Source: Haloterrigena gelatinilytica (lineage in GTDB: Archaea > Halobacteriota > Halobacteria > Halobacteriales > Natrialbaceae). Taken from it: 64,000 bases of DNA. Of this stretch, positions 17,739 through 25,105 are shown in pieces. Location: NCBI RefSeq assembly GCF_013342145.1, contig NZ_JABUQZ010000001.1, positions 2,418,001 to 2,482,000 of the forward strand, given 5' to 3'. A model generated the notes under the pieces. That model did not search any database. It was not told where the DNA came from and saw only the letters and a program-made list of their open reading frames with translations. The translations under genes and the position numbers were made by a program. The stretch's first letter is position 1, and the number at the start of each line of letters is the position of its first letter.

Positions 17739-18521
17739 ATGTCAGAAACCACCTCCCGACTCGAGCCGCTGGAGCGAAGGCCGCTGACCGATCGCACCTG
17801 CCTCGTCACCGGATCGTCCCGCGGGATCGGCCGCGATATCGCGTTCGAACTCGCTCGCGCCGGCGCCGACGTGGCCGTCAACTATCGCTCGGCCGAGGAT
17901 CGCGCCCTCGAGGTCACGGAGACGATCGAGGCCAACGGCGAGGCGGCCGTCCCCGTACAGGCCGACATCTCCGACCCCGAGCAGGTCGAGCGAATGGCCG
18001 CGACGGTCCGCGACGAACTCGGCGAGATCGACGTCCTCGTCAACAACGCCGGAATCACCGTCGACCGGACGTTCGAGGACATGACCTACGAGGACTGGCA
18101 GACGGTTATCGACGTCAACCTGAACGGGACGTTCAACTGCACCAACGCCTTCTACGAGGACGTCAAGCACTCGGAGCATGGCCGCCTCATCAACATCTCG
18201 AGCGTCGTCGGCCAGCAGGGCAACTACGGCCAGGCCAACTACGCGACCTCGAAGGGCGGCCTCTTCGCCTTCACCCGCACGCTGGCGCTGGAACTGGCCA
18301 GCCACGGCACGACGGCCAACTGCGTCGCGCCCGGCTTCACGGAGACGGACATGCTCGAGAAGGTTCCCGAGCGCGTTCAGGAGAAGATCCGCGAGGACAT
18401 CCCGCTGAATCGGTTCGCCACGACCGAGGATATCGTCGGCATGGTTCGCTTTCTCGCCAGCGATCAGGCGGAGTACATGACCGGGCAGGTCCTCGGGATC
18501 AACGGCGGCATGGAGTGGTAA
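17739..18521 (+). CDS. SDR-family 3-oxoacyl/acetoacetyl-CoA reductase (FabG/PhaB-like)
   Basis: The 260-residue short-chain dehydrogenase has the NAD(P)-binding TGSSRGIGRDIA (about residues 27-38), LVNNAGIT, and the catalytic Ser in INISSVVGQQGNYGQANYATSKGG with the YxxxK pair. It ends MTGQVLGINGGMEW, as FabG and PhaB enzymes do. Haloarchaea lack bacterial fatty-acid synthesis. Related proteins act as acetoacetyl-CoA reductases in polyhydroxyalkanoate synthesis, but no PHA synthase is in this window, so the substrate is open. An AT-rich promoter with GATATAC lies about 50 bases upstream. Confidence 0.85.
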   Translation: MSETTSRLEPLERRPLTDRTCLVTGSSRGIGRDIAFELARAGADVAVNYRSAEDRALEVTETIEANGEAAVPVQADISDPEQVERMAATVRDELGEIDVLVNNAGITVDRTFEDMTYEDWQTVIDVNLNGTFNCTNAFYEDVKHSEHGRLINISSVVGQQGNYGQANYATSKGGLFAFTRTLALELASHGTTANCVAPGFTETDMLEKVPERVQEKIREDIPLNRFATTEDIVGMVRFLASDQAEYMTGQVLGINGGMEW

Positions 18522-18673
18522 CGCGGCGCTCATCGCGCATCGCTTCTCGACCAACCACGAGACGACGCTTTTTCGCCCGTGTTCGACGCGCTCGAGTCGG
18601 TCCTTCCGCTCCGCAGAACAAGTCCTCTTGAACTACTCCAACCGCAACTGAGCAACCGAACTTGCTCTACACC

Positions 18674-18690
18674 AAACAAAATTGTTTTAG
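18674..18690 (+). promoter_or_regulatory. Promoter with embedded dyad for the cbiT operon
   Basis: AAACAA-AA-TTGTTT is an inverted repeat with 6-bp arms, followed by TTAG. The TATA-like part (about 18681-18689) is 26-33 bases before the cbiT ATG 18715, so transcripts would be leaderless or nearly so. A repressor bound to the dyad would block TBP. Which regulator uses it is unknown. Confidence 0.5.
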
Positions 18691-18714
18691 GGGAGGCTGC
18701 TGTTGCCACGGGTG

Positions 18715-19323
18715 ATGCCACCCATCGCGCTTCCACACGACGCGAAGGCCGGGCCGACGAAGTCCGAGGTCCGCGCCGTCGTCGCCTCGAAGCTCGCGCT
18801 CGAGGACGACGACCACTTCGCGGAGGTCGGCTCCTGTACGGGGGCCGTCACCATCGAAGCCGCACAGCGGGCCGGGCGAGTGACCGCCCTCGAGCGGAAG
18901 GCAGAACGGCTCGAGACGACCGAGCGGAACCTCGCCGCGAACGAGGAATCGGTCTCGGCCGACGTCGAGTTGCGCAACGCGGAAGCCCCCGAGGGGCTGC
19001 CCGACGACGCCGACGCGCTCTTCCTGGGCGGGAGCCGCAACTTCGAGGCCGTCCTCGACCACGCCGTCGAGACCGAAGTCGACCGCATCGTGATGAACGT
19101 CTCGCGACTCGAGGTCGCCGGTCAGGCGACGGAGGCGTTTCGCGAGCGCGATATCCTCGAGGAGGTCGTCCAGTTTCAGGTGAGCCACGGCTACGAACTC
19201 GCCGGCGCGACGAGTTTCAATTCGGATAATCCGGTGTACATGCTGGTCGGGAGCGCGACGGCCGATTCGGAGTCGGACGACGGTGAGAAAGTCGCAGCAG
19301 ATGGCGGCGAGGTGACTCGATGA
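18715..19323 (+). CDS. cbiT: Cobalt-precorrin-6B C15-methyltransferase (decarboxylating)
   Basis: The 202-residue class I methyltransferase begins PPIALPHDAKAGPTKSEVRAVV, the CbiT-typical GPTK(S/E)E(V/I)R motif, then EVGSCTGAVTIEAA (motif I), VTALERKAERLE and ALFLGGSRNFEAVL. It methylates C15 and removes the acetate carboxyl at C12. I prefer ATG 18715 over TTG 18703 or GTG 18712 because the TATA element lies at leaderless distance. A 20-residue acidic C-terminal tail precedes the ATGA overlap with cbiL. Confidence 0.9.
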   Translation: MPPIALPHDAKAGPTKSEVRAVVASKLALEDDDHFAEVGSCTGAVTIEAAQRAGRVTALERKAERLETTERNLAANEESVSADVELRNAEAPEGLPDDADALFLGGSRNFEAVLDHAVETEVDRIVMNVSRLEVAGQATEAFRERDILEEVVQFQVSHGYELAGATSFNSDNPVYMLVGSATADSESDDGEKVAADGGEVTR

Positions 19324-20135
19324 CCCTCTACGGCGTCGGACTCGGCCCCGGCGAGGCCGACCTCGTCACGGTCCGCGGAAGGGAGATTCTCGAGAACGCT
19401 GACGTGGTCTACTCGCCGGGACGGCTCTCGCGAACCGTCGCGCTGAAACACGTCGACGAGTCGAAGATCGGGGACCTCGACTTCCCGATGACCAGAGACG
19501 AGGAGAAACTGCGGGCCGCGTGGAAGGAAGCCGCGGCGGAGATCGCGCCGAACGCACGCGACGGCGACGTCGCCTTCGTCACGCTGGGCGATCCGAACGT
19601 CTACTCGACGTTCGGCCACCTGCGCCGGACGATCGACGCCTTCCATCCCGAGGTCGAGTTGGAGATCGTCCCCGGCGTCAGCGCCGTGACGGCCTTCGCG
19701 ACCGCGATGGGCGTCGAGATCGAGGCCGGTGCCGGGCTCTCCCTTCGGGAGGCCGCGTCCGGACACAGCCCCACGGGCCCGGATCGGATGATCCTGTTCA
19801 AGGTCACCGACGCGCCGGCGACCCACGAGGGGCTCGTCGAGGCCGGCTACGACGTGACCTACGGCCGCCGACTGTTCATGGAACAAGGCGAGACGATCGT
19901 CACCGACGATCCCGCGGAGATCGACGAGCGCGACTACTACACGCTCGCCTACGCCGAGAAGGAGAGCCTCGAGGTCGAGCAGGCGACGGCGGCGTTCCTC
20001 GAAGAGGACGACGCGGACGACGCGACTGCGAACGACGGCGACTCGAGCGGCGAACCCGTCGCGGACGGCGGAGAAGTCGCCGCTCTCGAGCACGCCGAAG
20101 GCTGTGAAAGCGGCGACTGTGGGGGCCACCGATGA
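19320..20135 (+). CDS. cbiL: Cobalt-factor II C20-methyltransferase
   Basis: The 271-residue tetrapyrrole methylase has YGVGLGPGEADLVTVRG, VVYSPGRLSRTVA, TLGDPNVYSTFGHLRRTI and EIVPGVSAVTAFA, the set seen in CbiL/CobI. It adds the C20 methyl that is later lost on ring contraction. The last 45 residues form an acidic, probably disordered tail ending CESGDCGGHR, which has two Cys and a His that could hold a metal. The coding sequence overlaps cbiT and cbiF by ATGA at both ends. Confidence 0.9.
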   Translation: MTLYGVGLGPGEADLVTVRGREILENADVVYSPGRLSRTVALKHVDESKIGDLDFPMTRDEEKLRAAWKEAAAEIAPNARDGDVAFVTLGDPNVYSTFGHLRRTIDAFHPEVELEIVPGVSAVTAFATAMGVEIEAGAGLSLREAASGHSPTGPDRMILFKVTDAPATHEGLVEAGYDVTYGRRLFMEQGETIVTDDPAEIDERDYYTLAYAEKESLEVEQATAAFLEEDDADDATANDGDSSGEPVADGGEVAALEHAEGCESGDCGGHR

Positions 20136-21031
20136 CCGAGGACACACCGAACGATCCGCAGGACGCGATCGACTCCCAAAGCGAACGCCGCCGCGAAGAA
20201 CTCGACGACCGGATCTTCGAACACAGCGCCGGCGACGAGCAGGAGGGCGTTCCCTTCGTCGGGGCCGGCCCCGGCAACCCGCGCCTGCTGACCGTCGCCG
20301 GGAAGGAACTGCTCGAGGAGGCCGACCTCGTCGTCCACGCGGGCTCGCTGGTCAACAGCGAACTGCTAGACGAGTACTGCGGCCACGCCGAGTTGGTGAA
20401 TTCGGTCGGCAAGGACCTCGAGGAGCTGATCCCACTGATGCGGGACGCCTACGAGGAGGGACGGAACGTCGTCCGCCTGCACAGCGGCGATCCGGCCATC
20501 TACGGCGCGGCGCTCGAGCAGATGGACGCGCTGGAACACGAGGGCGTGCCGACCTACTTCGTGCCCGGCGTCACCTCTGCCTTCGCCGCGAGCGCGACGC
20601 TGCGGACGCAGTTGACGTTGAACGAAGTGTCGAACCACGTCGCCTTCACCCGGCCGCAGGGGAAGACCCTGAGCCCGGAGGAGGACCACATCTCCGACTT
20701 CGTGGAGATGGGCGACGTGACGACCTGCATCTACCTCGGAACCCACGCGGTTCGGGACACGATGGATCGGCTGCTCGAGGACGGTCGCGACCCCGAGACG
20801 CCGGTCGCGGTGATCTACCACGCCTCGTGGCCGGACGAGGACGTGATCGTCGGCGATATCGGATCGATCGCGGACAAGGTCGAGGAGGCCGGCTACCGCG
20901 CCTCGGCGCTGGTCGTCATCGGCGACGCCGTGACCGGCGCGGGCTACGAGCGATCCTTCCTCTACGGCGACTGGGCGAACCGTGGATCGTCTTCGGAATC
21001 GACCGGAGAACCGGAGGCGAGCGATGACTAA
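20132..21031 (+). CDS. cbiF: Cobalt-precorrin-4 C11-methyltransferase
   Basis: The 299-residue class III methylase has VPFVGAGPGNPRLLTVAG, DLVVHAGSLVN, RLHSGDPAIYGA and YFVPGVTSAFAASATLRTQLT, followed by VAFTRPQGKT. This is the classic CbiF/CobM pattern. It methylates C11 of cobalt-precorrin-4. A 45-residue charged N-terminal extension precedes the enzyme domain. Its stop (21029-21031) lies inside a following 44-codon ORF, and cbiG begins 124 bases further on. Confidence 0.92.
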   Translation: MTEDTPNDPQDAIDSQSERRREELDDRIFEHSAGDEQEGVPFVGAGPGNPRLLTVAGKELLEEADLVVHAGSLVNSELLDEYCGHAELVNSVGKDLEELIPLMRDAYEEGRNVVRLHSGDPAIYGAALEQMDALEHEGVPTYFVPGVTSAFAASATLRTQLTLNEVSNHVAFTRPQGKTLSPEEDHISDFVEMGDVTTCIYLGTHAVRDTMDRLLEDGRDPETPVAVIYHASWPDEDVIVGDIGSIADKVEEAGYRASALVVIGDAVTGAGYERSFLYGDWANRGSSSESTGEPEASDD

Positions 21032-21158
21032 GATGGATCGACCGCGGTACCGCAAACACGGCGAAAGCCCCCAGTCCCACCCCCGCGGTGGCCTGGACGG
21101 GTCCATAGCACACGGGCAGAGCGGTTTTGCTACGATTAGGACGGTGGTTTCAACATGA
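21024..21158 (+). CDS. Possible 44-aa protein bridging cbiF and cbiG
   Basis: This ORF starts in the cbiF stop region (ATGACTAA) and ends with TGA overlapping the cbiG ATG (ATGA), as coupled genes in this operon do. It begins MTKMDRPRYRKHGESPQ and is basic, unlike its neighbours. The first half uses GC-ending codons; the second half uses ATA, TTT, GCT, AGG and TCA, which are unusual here and look non-coding. The stretch could instead be a spacer with an internal promoter (GGTTTTGCTAC near 21123). I treat the gene as doubtful. Confidence 0.3.
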   Translation: MTKMDRPRYRKHGESPQSHPRGGLDGSIAHGQSGFATIRTVVST

Positions 21159-22147
21159 GTTCAGATACTGAGAACACGGACACGACGAACGAATCGGACT
21201 CCGGCGGCGGACACTGTTCCACGCCGGATTCGGACGGCGAAGTCGCCGAGGAGATCGCGATCATCTCCTTCGGACGGAAGATGGACACCGCCGAGGAGAT
21301 CAAAGCCGAGATCGGCGATCGCTACGAGGCGATCGACATCATCGAGTACCACGGCGACGTCTTCGAGGAGCACTGGGGCGAGTACGACTGCTTCGTCGGC
21401 CTGATGGCCTCGGGCATCGCGATGCGGAAGACGGCCCACCTGCTCGACGACAAGTGGGACGACCCCGCGATCTGCGTCGTCGACGAGGAACTGACGTGGG
21501 CGATTCCGATCACCGGCGGCCACCACGGGGCGAATCAGGTCGCACAGGACTTAGCGACGATGGGCGCCGTCCCGGCGATGACCACGGCCTCGGAGGCCGC
21601 GGGCAAGCAGGGCGTCGAGTCCCGCGCGAAGGCGATGGACACCCACGTCGTCAACGGCGACTCGACGGTCAAGACCAACCTCGCCGTGCTGGACGATAAC
21701 CTCGGCCCCGTCGAGCGACTCGAGGGCCCGAAGGCCGTCCTCGTCGGCGACGACGTGACCGTCCTCAAGCGCAACAAGGACGAGGGCGTCGTCCTCGGCA
21801 CCGGCAGCGTCTCCGGCGCCGACAAGGAGGCGTTCCTCGCCGCGTGGGAGGAAGCCCTCGAGCGGACCGACTACGACCTCGACGACGTCGAGTTCGTCGG
21901 CACCGCGACGCGAAAGGAAGACGAGGAGGGCCTGCTCGAGGCGGCCCAGGAACTCGATCTGGGCGTCGTCGCCTTCGACAAGGAGACGCTGCTCGACCAC
22001 GAGGGGCCGACGCCCTCGAAGTCCAAGGAGCTGATCGGCTGGCCGGGCGTCTCCGAGGCCTCCGCTATCGCCGGCGGGGCTGAACAGGAACTGATCCTCG
22101 AGAAGATCAGCTACGAGAACGAGGTCACGGTGGCGATCGGTCGATGA
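21155..22147 (+). CDS. cbiG: Cobalt-precorrin-5A hydrolase
   Basis: The 330-residue protein has the CbiG layout: an N-terminal domain with [48 protein letters not shown], a central linker, and a C-terminal domain with [13 protein letters not shown] and [12 protein letters not shown]. The enzyme opens the C20 lactone and releases acetaldehyde in the anaerobic route, so it fits a cobalt-early pathway. The N-terminal 30 residues are acidic, with [11 protein letters not shown] carrying a His-Cys pair. It overlaps cbiH by ATGA. Confidence 0.92.
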   Translation: MSSDTENTDTTNESDSGGGHCSTPDSDGEVAEEIAIISFGRKMDTAEEIKAEIGDRYEAIDIIEYHGDVFEEHWGEYDCFVGLMASGIAMRKTAHLLDDKWDDPAICVVDEELTWAIPITGGHHGANQVAQDLATMGAVPAMTTASEAAGKQGVESRAKAMDTHVVNGDSTVKTNLAVLDDNLGPVERLEGPKAVLVGDDVTVLKRNKDEGVVLGTGSVSGADKEAFLAAWEEALERTDYDLDDVEFVGTATRKEDEEGLLEAAQELDLGVVAFDKETLLDHEGPTPSKSKELIGWPGVSEASAIAGGAEQELILEKISYENEVTVAIGR

Positions 22148-23016
22148 GCGTCGAGGACGCAGCTACCAGCGGCGACGGCACCCCCGACGACCACGGCACC
22201 CTCTACGTCGTCGGCATCGGTCCCGGCCTGCCCGACCACATGACCAAGCGGGCCAAGGAGGTCATCGAGTCCTCGGAGGTCGTCATCGCCTCGAGCCTCT
22301 ACCAGGAGTTCCTGCGCGACGACGGCACGATCCCCGCGGAGGAGCGAACGGACGAGGACGGGATCGCGACCCGCGAGGACGGCTTCGAGCAGGAGATCGT
22401 CCGCTCGACGATGGGCCGTCAGATCGAACTCGCCCGCGCGGCGTTCGACTACGTCCGCGAGGGGAAGGACGTCGCCCACGTCTCCGGCGGCGACCCGTCG
22501 GTCTACGGCAAGTCCGACCTGATCTTTAAAATGGCCGACGAAGAGGACGCCACGGACGTCCCGATCGAGATCGTGCCCGGCATGACGGCGGCGCTGGGCG
22601 GCGCGGCCAACGTCGGCGCGCCGCTGTGTAACGACTTCTGTACGATCTCGCTGTCGGACAAGTGGCGCGGCTGGGACGAAATCGAGGAGAAACTGCGCGC
22701 CGCGGCGATCAGCGACTTCGTGATCGTCCTCTACAACTGCTGGCGAAACTACGAGAAGGCGGTCGAGATCGTCCGCGAGGAGCGGACCGACGACGCCCGC
22801 GTGGCCATCGTCAACGACGCGGGCCGCGCCGACGCCGGCCGGAACGGCGAGAGCCAGTTCATCACGACGCTGGGCGAGGCGGCCGACCACGACGACAAGG
22901 TCTCCGGGATGGGCACCTCGCTGATCATCGGCAACCACGAGACCGAGACCTGGCGCAACGACGACCGAACGTACCTCGTCACCCCGCGGGGCGGGCGTGA
23001 CGTCGACGACTTCTGA
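22144..23016 (+). CDS. cbiH: Cobalt-factor III / precorrin-3B C17-methyltransferase
   Basis: The 290-residue class III methylase has LYVVGIGPGLPDHMTKRA, HVSGGDPSVYGKSDLIF and EIVPGMTAALGGAANVGAPL, then DFCTISLSDKW and VLYNCWRNYEKAVEI, typical of the CbiH/CobJ family. The family methylates C17 and drives ring contraction. It overlaps cbiG by ATGA and is 17 bases before a second cbiH-like gene. Which of the two performs the C17 reaction cannot be told from sequence. This one has no Cys-bearing N-terminal tail. Confidence 0.88.
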   Translation: MSVEDAATSGDGTPDDHGTLYVVGIGPGLPDHMTKRAKEVIESSEVVIASSLYQEFLRDDGTIPAEERTDEDGIATREDGFEQEIVRSTMGRQIELARAAFDYVREGKDVAHVSGGDPSVYGKSDLIFKMADEEDATDVPIEIVPGMTAALGGAANVGAPLCNDFCTISLSDKWRGWDEIEEKLRAAAISDFVIVLYNCWRNYEKAVEIVREERTDDARVAIVNDAGRADAGRNGESQFITTLGEAADHDDKVSGMGTSLIIGNHETETWRNDDRTYLVTPRGGRDVDDF

Positions 23017-23033
23017 TAATACGCAATCCAACC

Positions 23034-24074
23034 ATGAGTACGGACACCAACGCAGACGCTGACGACGAATCGACGTCCAAGTGCGGCGCCTCCTCGAGCA
23101 CCGATACAGAGGCCGAGACCTCGTCCTCGGAATCGAAGTGCGGCGCCTCCTCGAACGAGACGGACGACTCGAGCGGTTCCAAATGCGGCGCCTCCTCGAG
23201 CTCCGATTCCTCGTCCTCGAGTTCGTGCGGGGCCTCGAGTTCGGACGACTCGGGAAGCAACGAGAAGGAGGTCGGCGCGACGATCGAGGACTTCGACGCC
23301 GAGCCCGGCCAGCTGATCGCCGTCGGCCTCGGCCCCGGCCACCCCGAAGGGATGACCGAGCGCGCGAAAGACGCCCTGCTCGAGGCCGACCACATCGTCG
23401 GCTACACGACCTACATCGAGCTCATTCCGGACGAGATCACCGAGCAGGCCGACGACATCTACGACACGCCGATGTGCGGCGAAGTGTCGCGAACCGAGGA
23501 GTCGATCGACCGCGCGCTGGCGGGCAACGACGTCGCCATCGTCGGCAGCGGCGACCCGAACGTCTACGCGCTGGCGGGGCTGGCCCTCGAGATCCTCGAG
23601 TCGAAGGGCGCGACGGCTTCGATGGTCGACTTCGAAGTGGTGCCGGGCGTTCCCGCGGCCCAATCCTGTGCGGCGCGGCTGGGCGCCCCCCTCGTGAACG
23701 ACACCGTCTCGGTCTCGCTGTCGGACCACCTCGTGCCGATGCCCGAGATCGAGTCGCGCCTGCACTCCGTCGCGAGCGAGAACTTCACGATCACGATCTA
23801 CAACCCGTGGAGCCGCAAGCGCCGCGAGAACTTCCAGAAGGCCTGCGAGATCCTGCTGACCCACCGCGAGCCCGACACGCCGGTCGGGATCGTCCACGGC
23901 GCCGGCCGCGAGGACGAACAGGTCATGATCACCGAACTCGGCGAACTCGAGGAACTCGGCGAGAGCGAGATCATCGACATGACGACGACGATCGTCGTCG
24001 GCACCGAGGACACCTACGTCTGGGACGACCGGATGGTCACGCCCCGGGGCTACGAGACGAAGTACGACTACTGA
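23034..24074 (+). CDS. cbiH2: Second CbiH/CobJ-family methyltransferase with Cys-repeat N-terminus
   Basis: The 346-residue protein has an 80-residue Ser/Asp-rich N-terminal region in which CGASS occurs four times (Cys 17, 36, 51, 65, the first three preceded by Lys). A CbiH-type methylase domain follows: LIAVGLGPGHPEGMTERA, IVGSGDPNVYALAG, EVVPGVPAAQSCAARLGAPL, VSLSDHLVPMPEIE and TITIYNPWSRKRRENF. The last motif is the usual CbiH/CobJ one. The Cys repeats could bind cobalt or another soft metal, or be redox active; this is inference. It may share or split the C17 step with cbiH. Confidence 0.85.
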   Translation: MSTDTNADADDESTSKCGASSSTDTEAETSSSESKCGASSNETDDSSGSKCGASSSSDSSSSSSCGASSSDDSGSNEKEVGATIEDFDAEPGQLIAVGLGPGHPEGMTERAKDALLEADHIVGYTTYIELIPDEITEQADDIYDTPMCGEVSRTEESIDRALAGNDVAIVGSGDPNVYALAGLALEILESKGATASMVDFEVVPGVPAAQSCAARLGAPLVNDTVSVSLSDHLVPMPEIESRLHSVASENFTITIYNPWSRKRRENFQKACEILLTHREPDTPVGIVHGAGREDEQVMITELGELEELGESEIIDMTTTIVVGTEDTYVWDDRMVTPRGYETKYDY

Positions 24075-24081
24075 GATCAGC

Positions 24082-24348
24082 ATGCCACGATACGAAGTCA
24101 CCATCGAGAAGGACGCCTGCGACGGCATCTTCGCCTGCCTGACCCGCGACCCGCGGTTCGTCGAGGGCGGGGACGGCCTGGCGACGATCGATCCCGACGC
24201 GGACCCGGTCTACGACTGCGAGGGTGAGGTCGTCGACACCGCCGAACGGGTCGTCGCGACGTTCGACGACGATCGCATCGACGAGGCCCAGCAGGCCGCG
24301 GCGGCCTGCCCGACGGACGCGATCGTCGTCGAGGAGGTGGGCGAATGA
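24082..24348 (+). CDS. Ferredoxin, [3Fe-4S]-type Cys pattern
   Basis: The 88-residue acidic protein begins RYEVTIEKDACDGIFACLTRDPRF. Cys 13, Cys 19 and the CP Cys 76 give the C-x5-C...CP arrangement known for [3Fe-4S] ferredoxins. An extra Cys 46 could serve as a fourth ligand. It sits seven bases after cbiH2 and overlaps the next gene by ATGA, so it is fully embedded in the corrin operon. It is likely to supply electrons to a reductive step, for example precorrin-6A reduction or cobalt reduction. The partner is not identified. Confidence 0.83.
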   Translation: MPRYEVTIEKDACDGIFACLTRDPRFVEGGDGLATIDPDADPVYDCEGEVVDTAERVVATFDDDRIDEAQQAAAACPTDAIVVEEVGE

Positions 24349-25070
24349 GCGAGACCGAACCGAAAGCCGACGACGGAGACGAAACGCCGCTCGAGATCGC
24401 GGTCCCGTCCGACCCGCTCGCGGGCCACCCCGCGACGGCGTACTTCTGGGGCCACGTCGCCGGCAGCGGCGACGTCTCGGATAGCGGTATCGAAGTCGTC
24501 ACCAACGACGAGGAGTCCGCACAGGTGCTCGCTGCCGTCGCGGGCGGCGACCTCGAGCACGAGACGACGACTCGAGACTACGCCCACGACGCGTCGATCA
24601 CGCGCACGGAGGACGAGTACACGCTCTCGATCGGCGTCGACGATGAAAGCGACGACTCGGGCCTTCTGGGCCGCAGCGGCGCGCTCGGGCTCCCCGTCGA
24701 CGGCCGCGGCAACTACCGCTTCGGCGCGTTCTCGAGCCACGATCGAGAACTCCTGCGGGGCCTGCTCGAGGGCTGTGGCACCGTCTGCTTCAAGTCTTCG
24801 AGCGGCACCGTTGGCATCTCGTTCGTCCACGACGACGCGGAACTGCTCGAACTCGCGCAGGACCTGATCGACGAGAGCCCGGTCGACGCACCCTACGACG
24901 ACCTCTCGGAGACGTCGTCGGGCGGCTACTGGTTCGGCGTCGACGACGGCGCCGCGCCCGACTTCGGCACGTGGCTCTACGAGGACTGCGAGGCGACCGG
25001 CCTCTTCGCGCCGAGTCGCCGCCGCAAACTCGAACGGAGCCTCGAACAGGCGACGGCGTACGACGAGTAA
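24345..25070 (+). CDS. Unknown protein in the corrin operon; duplicated LAGLIDADG-like fold without catalytic acids
   Basis: This 241-residue protein is not a known Cbi enzyme. Two stretches resemble LAGLIDADG helices: FWGHVAGSGD at residues 34-43 and LRGLLEGCGT at residues 137-146. Each is followed by a strand-rich segment and a helix (NDEESAQVLAAV; DDAELLELAQDLI), and the C-terminus has WLYEDCEATG ... RRRKLERSLE, like the end of homing endonuclease domains. The catalytic acid of each motif is replaced (Ser 41, Cys 144), so nuclease activity is unlikely. Overlap with the ferredoxin gene and position before cbiX point to a role in cobalamin synthesis. The fold call is inference. Confidence 0.75.
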   Translation: MSETEPKADDGDETPLEIAVPSDPLAGHPATAYFWGHVAGSGDVSDSGIEVVTNDEESAQVLAAVAGGDLEHETTTRDYAHDASITRTEDEYTLSIGVDDESDDSGLLGRSGALGLPVDGRGNYRFGAFSSHDRELLRGLLEGCGTVCFKSSSGTVGISFVHDDAELLELAQDLIDESPVDAPYDDLSETSSGGYWFGVDDGAAPDFGTWLYEDCEATGLFAPSRRRKLERSLEQATAYDE

Positions 25071-25105
25071 CCGACCGACCCCGATCCCGATTCCGAACTC
25101 CCAAG

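Noticed and set aside
18522-18714. Cobalamin riboswitch before the corrin operon
   Set aside because: No B12-box or adequate leader: the TATA box is at leaderless distance from the cbiT start.
24345-25070. Active homing endonuclease or intein
   Set aside because: The acidic residues of both LAGLIDADG-like motifs are replaced, and the gene is a coupled free-standing operon member.
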